A DNA stretch of 64,000 nucleotides from Oscillospiraceae bacterium. GTDB lineage: Bacteria; Bacillota; Clostridia; UBA1212; SIG427. Of the stretch, positions 42,723 to 51,614 are shown piece by piece. The stretch covers positions 169,953-233,952 of the forward strand of contig SVJE01000002.1 of NCBI GenBank assembly GCA_015069135.1, in the 5' to 3' direction. Each line of letters begins with the position of its first letter. Position 1 is the stretch's first letter. The position numbers were made by a program, and so were the translations under genes. The notes under the pieces were generated by a model. That model searched no databases. It was given only the letters and a program-made list of their open reading frames with translations, and was not told where the DNA came from.

Positions 42723-43145
42723 ATGTATTGTGAAAAATGCGGTAAAGAAGTTCAGGATGGTCAGGTTTGTGACTGTCAGACAACAGTAGTAACAGATCAG
42801 GCAGCAGGCAATAGCAAATTATTTTCTATTCTTTCTTACATATCGATTCTGTGGCTTTTAGGGCTCCTTATAAGCCCTGAAAAGAATGATCCAAAAGTTA
42901 AATTCCATGTAGGACAGGGAATTATACTTAGTATTGTTGGTGCAGCTCTTGGAATAACAGCCGGGATCATAAGCGGAATTATGACTGCTATTCTTCCGGA
43001 TTTGTTGGCGGCATTACTTACAGCTCCTATTTCTCTGGCAGCTTCTGCAGCTTCAATTATCTGGATGGTTCTTGGTATTATTAATGCTGCGAAAGGTGAG
43101 CAGAAACAGCTTCCTATTATCGGTCAGTATGCTTTTATTAAATAA
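42723..43145 (+). CDS. DUF4870-like zinc-ribbon membrane protein
   Basis: 140 residues from the ATG at 42723 (GGAGG 8 bases upstream). An N-terminal zinc ribbon MYCEKCGKEVQDGQVCDC supplies four Cys; then three hydrophobic helices, the first starting FSILSYISILWLLGLL, match the DUF4870 family (small membrane proteins with a helix-loop containing KNDPKVKFHVGQG). Function unknown. It is a single gene between the radical SAM gene and the alpha-galactosidase. A hairpin follows. Confidence 0.83.
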   Translation: MYCEKCGKEVQDGQVCDCQTTVVTDQAAGNSKLFSILSYISILWLLGLLISPEKNDPKVKFHVGQGIILSIVGAALGITAGIISGIMTAILPDLLAALLTAPISLAASAASIIWMVLGIINAAKGEQKQLPIIGQYAFIK

Positions 43146-43168
43146 TTAAGACCAGATTAATTACACCG

Positions 43169-43196
43169 AACTGCGGGAGCGGAAACTTCCGCAGTT
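43169..43196 (+). terminator. Hairpin after the DUF4870 gene
   Basis: AACTGCGGGAG pairs with CTTCCGCAGTT (43169-43179 with 43186-43196, one G-T pair) around a 6-base loop. The T run after it is short (CTTGTATAT), so it is a moderate terminator at best. Confidence 0.55.
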
Positions 43197-43228
43197 CTTG
43201 TATATATATCTATACAGGAGGAAATGAA

Positions 43229-45421
43229 ATGAAATTGATCAGATTTGACGAAGAAAGAAGAATCTTTCACCTTACAAGTGGAGATAGCAGTTATATAATG
43301 GGTGTTAATGCTCAGAATTTCTTAATTCACGGATATTGGGGACGGAAGCTTCCTGACAGTGATTTTAATTATTTAATGGAAACTCAGGGTCACTCTTCTT
43401 TTGAAGCTTGTGAAGACAATGAGGTTGGTTATTGGCATTCTCCTAACTGTATGAGAATGGAGTTCCCTGTAACAGGTCGTCAGGATGTTAAAAAGACAGC
43501 TTTAGAGCTCAAAAACGCTGACGGAACCAATATGCTGGACTTAAGATATCAGGGGTATAAAATCCATGAAGGAAAGCCGGGACTTCCGGGACTTCCTGCT
43601 ACATATGAAACTGAAAAAGGTCAGGCAGAAACTCTTGAAGTTATACTTTTAGATGACCATTCAAATATAGAAGTAAGTGTATTTTACAGCGTATGGGCTC
43701 ACTTAAACGCAATCTGTCGTTGGGCTGTTGTTAAAAATAACGGAAACACACCGGTTATGCTTGAAAGAGTAATGAGTGGTTGCGTGGACTTCCCTGACAG
43801 AGACTATATTATGACCACCAACTACGGTGCCTGGGCAAATGAGAGACAGATTGAAAAACATAGACTTTTCAGTGGTGTACAAGGTCTGTACAGCAGAAAG
43901 GGAACATCTTCTCATATGCATAATCCTTTTGTTATTTTGCAAAGACCTACTTCCGACGAGTACCAGGGTGACGTTTACGGGGCTGTTTTGGCCTATTCCG
44001 GCAACTATGAAGCCGTAGTAGATGTGGACTCCTACGGAATGTCCAGAATGATTTTAGGTATCAATCCGGACGGATTTACATGGAAGTTAGAGCCGGGTGA
44101 AACTTTTACTACTCCTGAGCTTTGTTTAGCTTATTCATATAAGGGTGTAAATGGAATGTCCAATACTTTCCACAAGCTTTTTAGAGACCATATGGCAAGA
44201 GGAAAGTATAAAAATACAAGACGTCCTGTTCTCCTTAATACATGGGAAGGTTGCTACTTTGGCATTAACGAAGAGCTGATTGAAAATATCGCTAAAGAAG
44301 CTGCCAAATTAGGTGTTGAGCTTCTTGTTGTGGATGATGGTTGGTTCGGTGAAAGAAACAACGACATGACAAGCCTTGGAGATTGGTATCCTAATAAAGC
44401 AAAACTTCCAAATGGCGTGGAGGGTATGGCTAAAAAGGTTAATGCCGCCGGTGTAGACCTTGGTATCTGGTTTGAACCTGAAATGATTAGTAAGGAAAGT
44501 CAGCTTTACAAGAAGCACCCCGAGTGGACACTTTGTGTAAAGGGTCGCCTTATTTCCCAGGGTAGAAACCAATATGTTCTGGATATGTCAAGACAAGACG
44601 TTCAGGACTACCTTTATGACTGCATTGCTGACACTATTAAAAAAGGCAATATTACCTATGTAAAATGGGATTATAACCGTAATCACGCTGAGATAGGCTC
44701 GGAACTTCTGCCTGCTGACAGACAGGGAGAGGTTGGTCACAGATATGTATTAGGTCTTTATGCTTTAATGGAAAGACTGGTAACTAACTTCCCTGATGTA
44801 CTTTTCGAAAGCTGCAGCGGTGGAGGCGGTAGATTTGACGCAGGTCTTCTTTACTATATGCCACAGGCATGGACATCTGATGACACAGATGCTATCATGA
44901 GATTATCTATTCAGTATGGTACATCTCTGGTTTATCCTTTATCTTCTATGTCTGCTCATATTTCTGTATGTCCTAACCATCAGACTTGGCGTAGTGTGTC
45001 ATATAAGACAAGACAGGATGTGGCTTACACAGGTTCCTTTGGTTTTGAACTGGATCCTCTTAAGCTTTCTGAAGAAGAAAGAGCCCAGATGGCAGCTACT
45101 GCTGAAGACTACAAGAGTTACGGCGATTTATTTGTAAATGGTGACTATTACCGCCTGGCAAATATTTATGATGATAAGTGCTCAGCTTGGATGTTTGTTT
45201 CTCCTGAAAAGGATTTTGCTTTGGTAACTCATGCTTCTATTGATGTAAATATTGAAGGTCCACAGAAGAAGTTTAAGCTGTATGGTCTTGATGAAAATGC
45301 AACTTATGTTGATGAGGGAAGAGGAAGAATATATTCCGGTGCAGCTTTAATGTATGACGGACTTCCGATGGACGGATTGGGAGACAGAGCAACTGCAACA
45401 TATAAACTTAAGAAAATGTAA
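43229..45421 (+). CDS. Alpha-galactosidase, glycoside hydrolase family 36
   Basis: GH36 enzymes remove terminal alpha-1,6-linked galactose from raffinose-type sugars and galactomannan. The 730 residues are full length for the family: an N-terminal beta-sandwich domain, a catalytic barrel and a C-terminal beta domain. The barrel shows VVDDGWFGERNND, YVKWDYNRNH with the nucleophile Asp, ESCSGGGGRFD, and WTSDDTDAIMRL with the acid/base Asp. No signal peptide, so it acts on imported sugars. GGAGG precedes the ATG. It stands alone with its own terminator and no transporter beside it. Confidence 0.96.
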   Translation: MKLIRFDEERRIFHLTSGDSSYIMGVNAQNFLIHGYWGRKLPDSDFNYLMETQGHSSFEACEDNEVGYWHSPNCMRMEFPVTGRQDVKKTALELKNADGTNMLDLRYQGYKIHEGKPGLPGLPATYETEKGQAETLEVILLDDHSNIEVSVFYSVWAHLNAICRWAVVKNNGNTPVMLERVMSGCVDFPDRDYIMTTNYGAWANERQIEKHRLFSGVQGLYSRKGTSSHMHNPFVILQRPTSDEYQGDVYGAVLAYSGNYEAVVDVDSYGMSRMILGINPDGFTWKLEPGETFTTPELCLAYSYKGVNGMSNTFHKLFRDHMARGKYKNTRRPVLLNTWEGCYFGINEELIENIAKEAAKLGVELLVVDDGWFGERNNDMTSLGDWYPNKAKLPNGVEGMAKKVNAAGVDLGIWFEPEMISKESQLYKKHPEWTLCVKGRLISQGRNQYVLDMSRQDVQDYLYDCIADTIKKGNITYVKWDYNRNHAEIGSELLPADRQGEVGHRYVLGLYALMERLVTNFPDVLFESCSGGGGRFDAGLLYYMPQAWTSDDTDAIMRLSIQYGTSLVYPLSSMSAHISVCPNHQTWRSVSYKTRQDVAYTGSFGFELDPLKLSEEERAQMAATAEDYKSYGDLFVNGDYYRLANIYDDKCSAWMFVSPEKDFALVTHASIDVNIEGPQKKFKLYGLDENATYVDEGRGRIYSGAALMYDGLPMDGLGDRATATYKLKKM

Positions 45422-45432
45422 AAATGTGTATA

Positions 45433-45463
45433 AAAAGGGCTACCTTCGGGTAGCCTTTTTTAT
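45433..45463 (+). terminator. Terminator after the alpha-galactosidase gene
   Basis: GGCTACC/GGTAGCC with a TTCG tetraloop (45438-45455), flanked by A and T runs. Confidence 0.9.
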
Positions 45464-45480
45464 ATGGTGAAATCGTCAAA

Positions 45481-45566
45481 TTGCGTTTTTTATAGTTTTT
45501 ATCGCTTTTTAACTTGCGTTTTTTATAGTTTTTGCCACTTTTTATCTTGCGTTTTTTGCATTAGTG
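45481..45566. repeat. Two and a half 33-bp direct repeats upstream of the AAA gene
   Basis: A 33-base unit beginning TTGCGTTTTTTATAGTTTTT starts at 45481 and 45514 and the first half begins again at 45547. Units 1 and 2 differ at a few positions near their ends. The third half-unit runs into TATAAT at 45568-45573, so the TTGCGT starts could serve as spaced -35-like or activator sites. The 33-bp period is close to three helical turns. Confidence 0.75.
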
Positions 45567-45598
45567 ATATAATACAATTAAGAGGGGAGGCTTTTGTT

Positions 45599-46957
45599 AT
45601 GATTTTTAAAAGAAAAATATACTCTAAATTGCTCGAGTGGAAGCAAAATGCCAGAGGTGAAAAGGCTCTTTTAATTGAAGGTGCCCGCCGAATAGGTAAA
45701 TCAACTATTGTTGAAGAATTTGCCAAAGCGGAATACAAAAGTTACATTCTTATAGACTTTAACGACGCAAGTAAAGTGGTTTTTGATGCGTTTACCAAGT
45801 ATCTTAATGATCTGGACACATTCTTTATGATTTTATCTACTGAATACGACAAACAACTTTATCCTGGAGAAACTCTTATTATATTCGATGAAGTACAAAG
45901 ATTTCCCAAGGCAAGACAGTCTATAAAAAAGTTAGTAAAAGACGGAAGATATGACTATATTGAAACAGGTTCTCTTATATCAATTCAGGAAAATGTAAAA
46001 GATATAACAATTCCTTCTGAAGAAAGAATGATTAAAATGTATCCTCTTGATTTTGAAGAATTCTGTTAGGCGTTAGGCGAAGAAAAGCTCTTAAACTATA
46101 TTAAAAATTGTTATAAAACCCTAACACCTCTTGAAGATGACTTTCATCATAAAGCAATGCTTTTATTTAAGCAATACATGTTGGTTGGTGGTATGCCTAA
46201 AAGTGTTTCTGCATATTTAGAAAATAACAGAAGCTTTGTAGCTTCCGATTTGGAAAAAAGAGATATTATAGCCCTTTATAGAAACGATATAAATAAAGCT
46301 GATGTAAAATACCGAACCAGAATATCATCTGTTTTTGAACAAATACCTGCGTTTTTATCAATGCATGAAAAACGAGTAAGACTTTCTAATATAGGAAGTA
46401 ACGGGTCTTATCCTATGTATCAGGATACTTTTTACTGGCTGAGTAATTCTATGATGACAAATGAATGTTTTAATTGTAATGATCCAAATATGGGACTTTC
46501 ACTTAACGAGGACAGAACACTGATTAAATGTTATATGGGTGATACAGGTCTTTTGGTAAGCCACGCTTTTACTGAGTCGGAGATTGCTGAAGGAGAATTG
46601 TATAAGCAGATATTACATGACAATTTAAGCCTTAACGAAGGAATGCTCTTTGAAAATGCTATTGCCCAATGTCTTGTTGCAAAAGGATACAAGTTGTTTT
46701 TCTACACACATTACAGTGAAGAAAAGCACAGAAATGATATTGAAATTGATTTTTTAATTTCCAACGGTAGTATTACAAAGCCTAAAATTTATCCTATTGA
46801 GGTAAAATCAGGAAAGAAATATACAACTAAATCCCTTGAAAGGTTTATTGAAAAGTACAGGCAACGGGTAGGTAAAGCTTATGTAATACATCCTAAGAAT
46901 TTATCAGTAAAAGGTGATATTATTTGTATTCCATCTTACATGACAATGTGTTTATAA
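45599..46957 (+). pseudogene. AAA/DUF4143 ATPase gene broken by an in-frame TAG
   Basis: From ATG 45599 (AGGGGAGG 8 bases upstream) one frame runs to 46957 and is interrupted once, by TAG at 46067-46069 (codon 157). No other stop or frameshift occurs in the 453 codons. The first part has Walker A GARRIGKST at 28-36 and Walker B IIFDEVQRFPKA; after the stop, the conserved DUF4143 part continues, ending in a nuclease-like segment DIEIDFLISN and PIEVKSGK. In relatives the segment around the stop reads like FEEFLWALG, so TGG to TAG is the likely change. TAG terminates other genes here, so recoding is improbable. Confidence 0.85.
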
Positions 46958-46961
46958 AATG

Positions 46962-46990
46962 AAAAGCACCGGCATGACCGGTGTTTTTCA
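46962..46990. terminator. Bidirectional terminator between AAA gene and DUF3021 gene
   Basis: CACCGG/CCGGTG (46967-46972 with 46978-46983) has TTTTT after it on the plus strand and TTTTCATTTT on the minus strand. Confidence 0.8.
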
Positions 46991-46993
46991 TTT

Positions 46994-47425
46994 TTAATTA
47001 TGTTGTTTTTTCTTCAACACTTCGTTGAGTCTTTCTGTTTTCCTTCTGACAAAGGAAAAAATAATTGCCCAGATAACCAAATAGCCGACTATAAATATAC
47101 CGGTAAAAACTAAAATAGGAGTTAATCCCCATTTTAGCCAATCATTCAGTAAGTAAGTAGCCAAATAACAGATGTATAAAACACAACCATGAATTAAAAT
47201 TGCCACCATCAGAGGTAATTGTTCAAGCTGATAGATTACATTTATACCACCTGCAATAAAGGCAAGTGCAGTTAATGAAAATATTCCGATACAGACCTGA
47301 TCTACGGTCAGAGTTTCAACTGCAGCATGATGTTTCAAAATCAGATAGAGCACTGCCAAAACAATGGGTCCAATACCGGATGCGATTAAGCCACGACGAC
47401 AAAAATCTAAAACATACTTTTTCAT
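46994..47425 (-). CDS. DUF3021 membrane protein, partner of LytTR regulator
   Basis: A 143-residue protein with four hydrophobic helices (about 12-30, 45-65, 72-94, 103-128) and a basic, charged C-terminal tail, matching DUF3021. Members are usually encoded next to a LytTR-domain regulator and are thought to control it from the membrane; this is inferred from context in other Firmicutes. The start overlaps the LytTR gene stop by four bases. It is the last gene of a four-gene minus-strand operon with an ABC exporter, followed by a terminator. Confidence 0.85.
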   Translation of the reverse strand: MKKYVLDFCRRGLIASGIGPIVLAVLYLILKHHAAVETLTVDQVCIGIFSLTALAFIAGGINVIYQLEQLPLMVAILIHGCVLYICYLATYLLNDWLKWGLTPILVFTGIFIVGYLVIWAIIFSFVRRKTERLNEVLKKKQHN

Positions 47426-47865
47426 ATTCTTTCATACCTCCTTCTGATTTCTGCAAAACAACGCCTTGATACATATTCCCGGTAGCCACACTTAAATATA
47501 GCATCTACACCACCGCTGAAAACAGCATTAAACCTTAAAATGCGATGTTCATTGGCAAGGGCAGATTTGTTAATGCGGATAAAATAAGAGGGCAGAACAT
47601 CTTCTAAATCACGAAGCCTTTCCTTGATACGATATTGGTTCCCGTTAGTGTCAATGGCAATGACTTTTCTGTCAAGAATAGTGATACACTCTATTTCAGA
47701 AAATGCTATTTTTCGCATTTCATCATCCTTGTATCCAATAATGCTGTCTTGGCCGGAAAAATTACAGACAAGATTTTCTATCTGTTGTGTCAGAGAGGAG
47801 GGGGCATGTACAGTTGCTACTATTTCCTCTTCTGCATTTTTGTCGATAATAAGTTTATATTTCAT
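47422..47865 (-). CDS. LytTR-family DNA-binding regulator
   Basis: A 147-residue protein with no receiver domain: the N-terminal third is a short unassigned region and the C-terminal two-thirds (about 45-145) is a LytTR domain (IGYKDDEMRKIAFSEIECI, VIAIDTNGNQYRIKERLRDLED, FIRINKSALANEHRILRF). LytTR proteins bind direct repeats of about 9 bases upstream of target promoters. It overlaps the DUF3021 gene by four bases, suggesting a membrane-controlled regulator pair. Probable target: the ABC genes directly upstream in the same operon. No binding repeats were found convincingly. Confidence 0.9.
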   Translation of the reverse strand: MKYKLIIDKNAEEEIVATVHAPSSLTQQIENLVCNFSGQDSIIGYKDDEMRKIAFSEIECITILDRKVIAIDTNGNQYRIKERLRDLEDVLPSYFIRINKSALANEHRILRFNAVFSGGVDAIFKCGYREYVSRRCFAEIRRRYERI

Positions 47866-47877
47866 ATCTTTAAGTCC

Positions 47878-48609
47878 TTACTGTTTTTTCATTTGTTCAA
47901 GGAAGGAGAACACGGCAATCACCGTTACACATATGCTGTACAAAAGAACAGGCAATAAGTGATCGGCTGCAAGCTGGAAATTCCCCTTAAACAGTGCTTT
48001 TTCCAATTCGACTCCGTGAACAAAGGGTAATACGTTGGCTGTTTTTTCAAAAAATCCGCCTGCAAGTTTTAAATCAAACCATACACCTGAAAGCCAGGCA
48101 GAGAGATTTGTAAGTAATGCGCCGCAAATACCGCCAACCTGCTTAACGCCTAAAACACTGCCACACAAAAGTCCCAAAGAAATATTGAAAATAGCCATAG
48201 GAATAATTCCAAGAATAGCATATACAATATTTACACTGACAGTCAAGCCAAGAGGTATTGCAAATAGATAGCAGATAGTAGTTTGTCCTAAAGCAATGGG
48301 CAAAATAGGGAGCATATAGCCAAGTATAAAATCAAAAGCTGTAAGTGGTGTTGTGTATAATCTCTGTAATAAGGCACTTTCACGATCTTTGGCAATAAGC
48401 GTTGCGGAAAAAAGTGTCATAAATGACAACCCGAATACAGTAATACCCGGTGTAAGTGTGTCGATTTCAAAAAGGTTTACAGGAATGTTTGCCTGAAGAC
48501 TGCTTAAAAGTAACAGTAGAACTAAAGGAAATCCAAGACCGAAACATAGATTAACAGGATCACGCAAAATCTCTTTTGTGCACCTTTTTGCAAAAGTTAT
48601 TGTTCTCAT
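47878..48609 (-). CDS. ABC-2 type transporter permease
   Basis: A 243-residue permease with six hydrophobic helices and the ABC-2 layout (N-terminal RCTKEILRDPVNLCFGLGFPLVLLLLLSSL, then a polar loop with KDRESALLQRLYTTPLTAFDFILGY after the second helix). Such drug- or lantibiotic-type exporters pair with one ATPase. It overlaps the ATPase gene by four bases. The substrate is unknown; the LytTR/DUF3021 pair downstream suggests a sensor-linked exporter. Confidence 0.87.
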   Translation of the reverse strand: MRTITFAKRCTKEILRDPVNLCFGLGFPLVLLLLLSSLQANIPVNLFEIDTLTPGITVFGLSFMTLFSATLIAKDRESALLQRLYTTPLTAFDFILGYMLPILPIALGQTTICYLFAIPLGLTVSVNIVYAILGIIPMAIFNISLGLLCGSVLGVKQVGGICGALLTNLSAWLSGVWFDLKLAGGFFEKTANVLPFVHGVELEKALFKGNFQLAADHLLPVLLYSICVTVIAVFSFLEQMKKQ

Positions 48610-49334
48610 ACAGAAGCCTCCTTTACAATAGAAACGAAAGTAGTTTCAAAGTTGTCAGTCCCGGCTTTTCTGTTTAGTTCTTCTACTGTTCCCGTTGCAA
48701 GAAGATGGCCGTTTTTCATAATACCTATACGGTCAGAAAGTACTTCTGCTTCCTCCATGTAATGTGTAGTCAGAATAATAGTTGTCTTGCCTTTCAAAGA
48801 ACAAATCACTTCCCAAAGGTCATGCCTTGCTATAACATCCAAGCCAAGGGTAGGTTCGTCCAGAAATAAAATCTCCGGTTCACTGATTAGTGCCATGGCA
48901 ATACTGACACGACGTTGCCAACCTCCTGATAACTTGCCGGCTTTCCTGCTTAAAACTTCGCTTAAAGTAAATTGATCAACCAGTTCTTTTATTTTTGCTG
49001 ATGTTTTTTCTTTAGAAAATCTATGAATACCACAGATAAGTTCCAGGTTTTCTTTTACGGAAAGGTTAGGTGCAACAGCAGTTTCCTGAGGAGATACACC
49101 TATAAGAGTTTTTACTTTATCCGGGTCTTTTGTAACACTGTAGCCGCCAATAAAGGCATCTCCGTCTGTAGGTTTTGTGAGACAGGAAAGCATTTTAATA
49201 ACTGTAGTCTTTCCTGCACCGTTAACACCTAAAAGAGAAAACAGTTCGCCTCGTGGAATTTCTAAATTAAGATTATCCACGGCAGTAATATTTTTGTACT
49301 GTTTTGTAAGCTTATGGGTTTTAATAGCTTCCAT
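48606..49334 (-). CDS. ABC transporter ATP-binding protein
   Basis: A 242-residue ATPase with Walker A GVNGAGKTT at about 36-44, signature LSGGWQRRVSIAMAL, Walker B LFLDEPTLGLD and the H-loop TTHYMEEAE. It resembles the NatA/BcrA-type drug or daunorubicin exporter ATPases. AAGGATGG precedes the ATG. It is the first gene of the operon ATPase-permease-LytTR-DUF3021; the upstream 230 bases contain a TATGAT-like -10 element but no promoter I would state firmly. Confidence 0.93.
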   Translation of the reverse strand: MEAIKTHKLTKQYKNITAVDNLNLEIPRGELFSLLGVNGAGKTTVIKMLSCLTKPTDGDAFIGGYSVTKDPDKVKTLIGVSPQETAVAPNLSVKENLELICGIHRFSKEKTSAKIKELVDQFTLSEVLSRKAGKLSGGWQRRVSIAMALISEPEILFLDEPTLGLDVIARHDLWEVICSLKGKTTIILTTHYMEEAEVLSDRIGIMKNGHLLATGTVEELNRKAGTDNFETTFVSIVKEASV

Positions 49335-49510
49335 TTACACCATCCTTACTTTATATTTACAAGCTCATCATAGCAAATATAAAGGGCGAAATGTTGATTT
49401 TTGTCTGTTCGGTATTTTTTAGTGTCTCATCGGTAAAATAAGAATTCATCCAGAATAATTTTCCATACCCAAATGAAGTTTTTAGAAAAAGGGGCATGAA
49501 ATTTTATTTT

Positions 49511-49543
49511 CAAAAAGGCCGACTCAAAATTTTGAGACAGCCC
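49511..49543 (-). terminator. Terminator of the pgeF-to-recG operon
   Basis: On the minus strand a stem of GGCTG/CGGCC and the 14-base palindrome CTCAAAATTTTGAG (49523-49536) is followed by TTTTTG, 26 bases after the recG stop. The rest of the gap up to the ABC operon (to 49335) holds only short chance frames. Confidence 0.8.
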
Positions 49544-49568
49544 AAGGTCAATAAGATCCTTTATGTTT

Positions 49569-51614
49569 TTACAAACTAAGCTTACTTTCCAGCTCACTGA
49601 CAACTTTATCCCCATAAGCCTTAACTTCAGGATCTTTACTACCCTTTATCCATTCTGCACAAGACAGGGCTTCCTGAAGTATTGCTGTGTCTTCATAGAG
49701 GTTTGCAATCTTGAATGTAGGAATACCATGCTGTGCAGTACCGAAAAACTCACCAGGGCCTCTTAAGTCAAGGTCTTTTTGTGCGATTTCAAAACCATCG
49801 TTGGATTTAACCATTATATCAATTCTTTGTTTAGTAAGTTCGCCGTTACCCTGATTAAAAAGTACACAGTGAGACTGTAAATTTCCTCGTCCTACACGGC
49901 CTCTTAACTGATGAAGCTGAGCAAGACCGAAACGCTCTGCATTTTCCACAATCATCAAAGTAGCATTGGCCACGTCTACACCAACCTCAATAACTGTGGT
50001 GGAGAAAAGAACAGATATTTTACCGGCTGAGAAGTCCTTCATTATGGCATCTTTGTCTTTGGCTTTCATTTTACCGTGAACCAAAGCTGTGGGGATACCT
50101 GTAAAATATTTAGCGCTTGCTTCTGTGAAATTCTTCTCTGCAGAAGATAAGTCTAACTCTTCGTTTTCTTCAATAAGAGGGTGGACAATGTATATTTGTT
50201 GTCCCTGGTCAGCCAGCTTTCTTGCCCAGGTGTACACACGATCACGATAGGACTCGTCAACTCCGTAGGTGCGTATTGGAAGTCGTCCGGCAGGCAGAGC
50301 AGTAATTGTGGATATATCCAAGTCTCCGTAAAGAATTAAAGCCAAGGTCCTTGGAATAGGGGTAGCAGTCATAACAAGTACATGACAGTTTTCGCCGTAA
50401 GAGGACAGAACACTTCTCTGGCGCACACCAAAACGGTGTTGCTCGTCAGTTATTACTAAACCGGGACGATTGAATTCCACACCTTTCTGAATTAAAGCAT
50501 GGGTTCCTATAACACACTGTATCTCTCCGGATTTAAGGCGATTAAGTACATCTTTTTTTGCAGATGCTGTCAAGGAGCCTGTAAGAAGTCCTACTTTAAT
50601 CCCTAAGGGCTCCATGTATTTCTGAATATTTCCAAAGTGCTGTTCTGCCAATATTTCAGTAGGTGCCATAAAGGCAGCCTGGTAGCCTGCGGCAATTGCT
50701 TTTACCATGGCAAGAACTGCTATAATTGTCTTACCGGAACCAACATCACCCATAACCAAGCGGTTCATTATACGGCCGCTTTCCATATCCCGCTGAATCT
50801 CAGCCCAGACTTTTTCCTGAGGCTGTGAAAGTTGGAAGGGAAGTCCTGAAATCAGCTTATCAATCAAAGGGGTCTTACCCATAACTATTCCGTGCTTGCT
50901 TGTATCTTCCGATGAAGACTTAATGCTTGAAAGCATAATAGCCATATCAAGAAGTTCCTGAAAAGCAAGACGACGGCGGGCAGGGGTAAGCATTGACATA
51001 TCCTTGGGAAAATGAACGGTATTAATGGCAGGTCCTAAAGGCATAAGAGCATACTTATCCCGGATAGTCTCAGGCATATCATCTTCCTGCATCTTATTTG
51101 TAATTCCTGCTGTAACCAAAGCCTGTGCCACTAATTTTCTAAGCACATTCTGAGATAAGCCTTTAGTTAAAGGATATACAGGTAACAAGCGCTGGAATTC
51201 TTTCTTTTGGGTAGCCGGTGCAAAAGCAGGATTTACCATTTCCAAAGCTCTGTAACCTCTGGTAACTTTTCCGTAAAAACAATATTCTTTTCCCAGGGAC
51301 AGACTTTGTTTAATATATGGTTGGTTATAGTACACAACTGAAAGGGTGCCTGTGTCGTCTGCAATCAGCACCTTTAATATATTAAGATTTTTTCTTATTC
51401 TCTGAACGGGGGAAATGCTGGCCACTCTTGCAACTAAAGATACTTCTGTGTCCGGCACAAGCCAGGCAATTTCAGAAAGATTAGACCTGTCTTCGTAAGT
51501 ACGGGGGTACAGCTTGCATAAATCACCAACAGTATGCACACCTAAGTTAGCCAGAAGCTTTTCCCTGGCTTCACTTACACCCTTTATACAGGTTACAGGT
51601 TTATTTAAATCCAT
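49569..51614 (-). CDS. recG: ATP-dependent DNA helicase RecG
   Basis: RecG reverses stalled replication forks and processes Holliday junctions. The 681 residues comprise a wedge/OB-fold domain (about 50-150), helicase motor 1 with Walker A GDVGSGKT at 289-296 and DEQH at 390-393, and motor 2 with the VIEVGVDVANAT and QLRGRVGRG segments. Length is normal for Firmicutes. Its start overlaps the stop of the OMP-decarboxylase-like gene by one base (TAATG), so the genes are coupled. It is last in its operon. Confidence 0.98.
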   Translation of the reverse strand: MDLNKPVTCIKGVSEAREKLLANLGVHTVGDLCKLYPRTYEDRSNLSEIAWLVPDTEVSLVARVASISPVQRIRKNLNILKVLIADDTGTLSVVYYNQPYIKQSLSLGKEYCFYGKVTRGYRALEMVNPAFAPATQKKEFQRLLPVYPLTKGLSQNVLRKLVAQALVTAGITNKMQEDDMPETIRDKYALMPLGPAINTVHFPKDMSMLTPARRRLAFQELLDMAIMLSSIKSSSEDTSKHGIVMGKTPLIDKLISGLPFQLSQPQEKVWAEIQRDMESGRIMNRLVMGDVGSGKTIIAVLAMVKAIAAGYQAAFMAPTEILAEQHFGNIQKYMEPLGIKVGLLTGSLTASAKKDVLNRLKSGEIQCVIGTHALIQKGVEFNRPGLVITDEQHRFGVRQRSVLSSYGENCHVLVMTATPIPRTLALILYGDLDISTITALPAGRLPIRTYGVDESYRDRVYTWARKLADQGQQIYIVHPLIEENEELDLSSAEKNFTEASAKYFTGIPTALVHGKMKAKDKDAIMKDFSAGKISVLFSTTVIEVGVDVANATLMIVENAERFGLAQLHQLRGRVGRGNLQSHCVLFNQGNGELTKQRIDIMVKSNDGFEIAQKDLDLRGPGEFFGTAQHGIPTFKIANLYEDTAILQEALSCAEWIKGSKDPEVKAYGDKVVSELESKLSL

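Noticed and set aside
45481-45566. The 33-bp repeats as a CRISPR array or as coding sequence
   Set aside because: There are no spacers and too few copies; a frame through them (repeating CVFYSF) has no ribosome site, while ATG 45599 does.
46067-46069. Pyrrolysine or other TAG recoding in the AAA gene
   Set aside because: TAG ends other normal genes here (the GNAT at 10130) and no recoding signal is seen.
49427-49615. A 62-codon minus-strand frame at the recG end
   Set aside because: It overlaps the recG terminator palindrome and recG coding sequence and lacks motifs.
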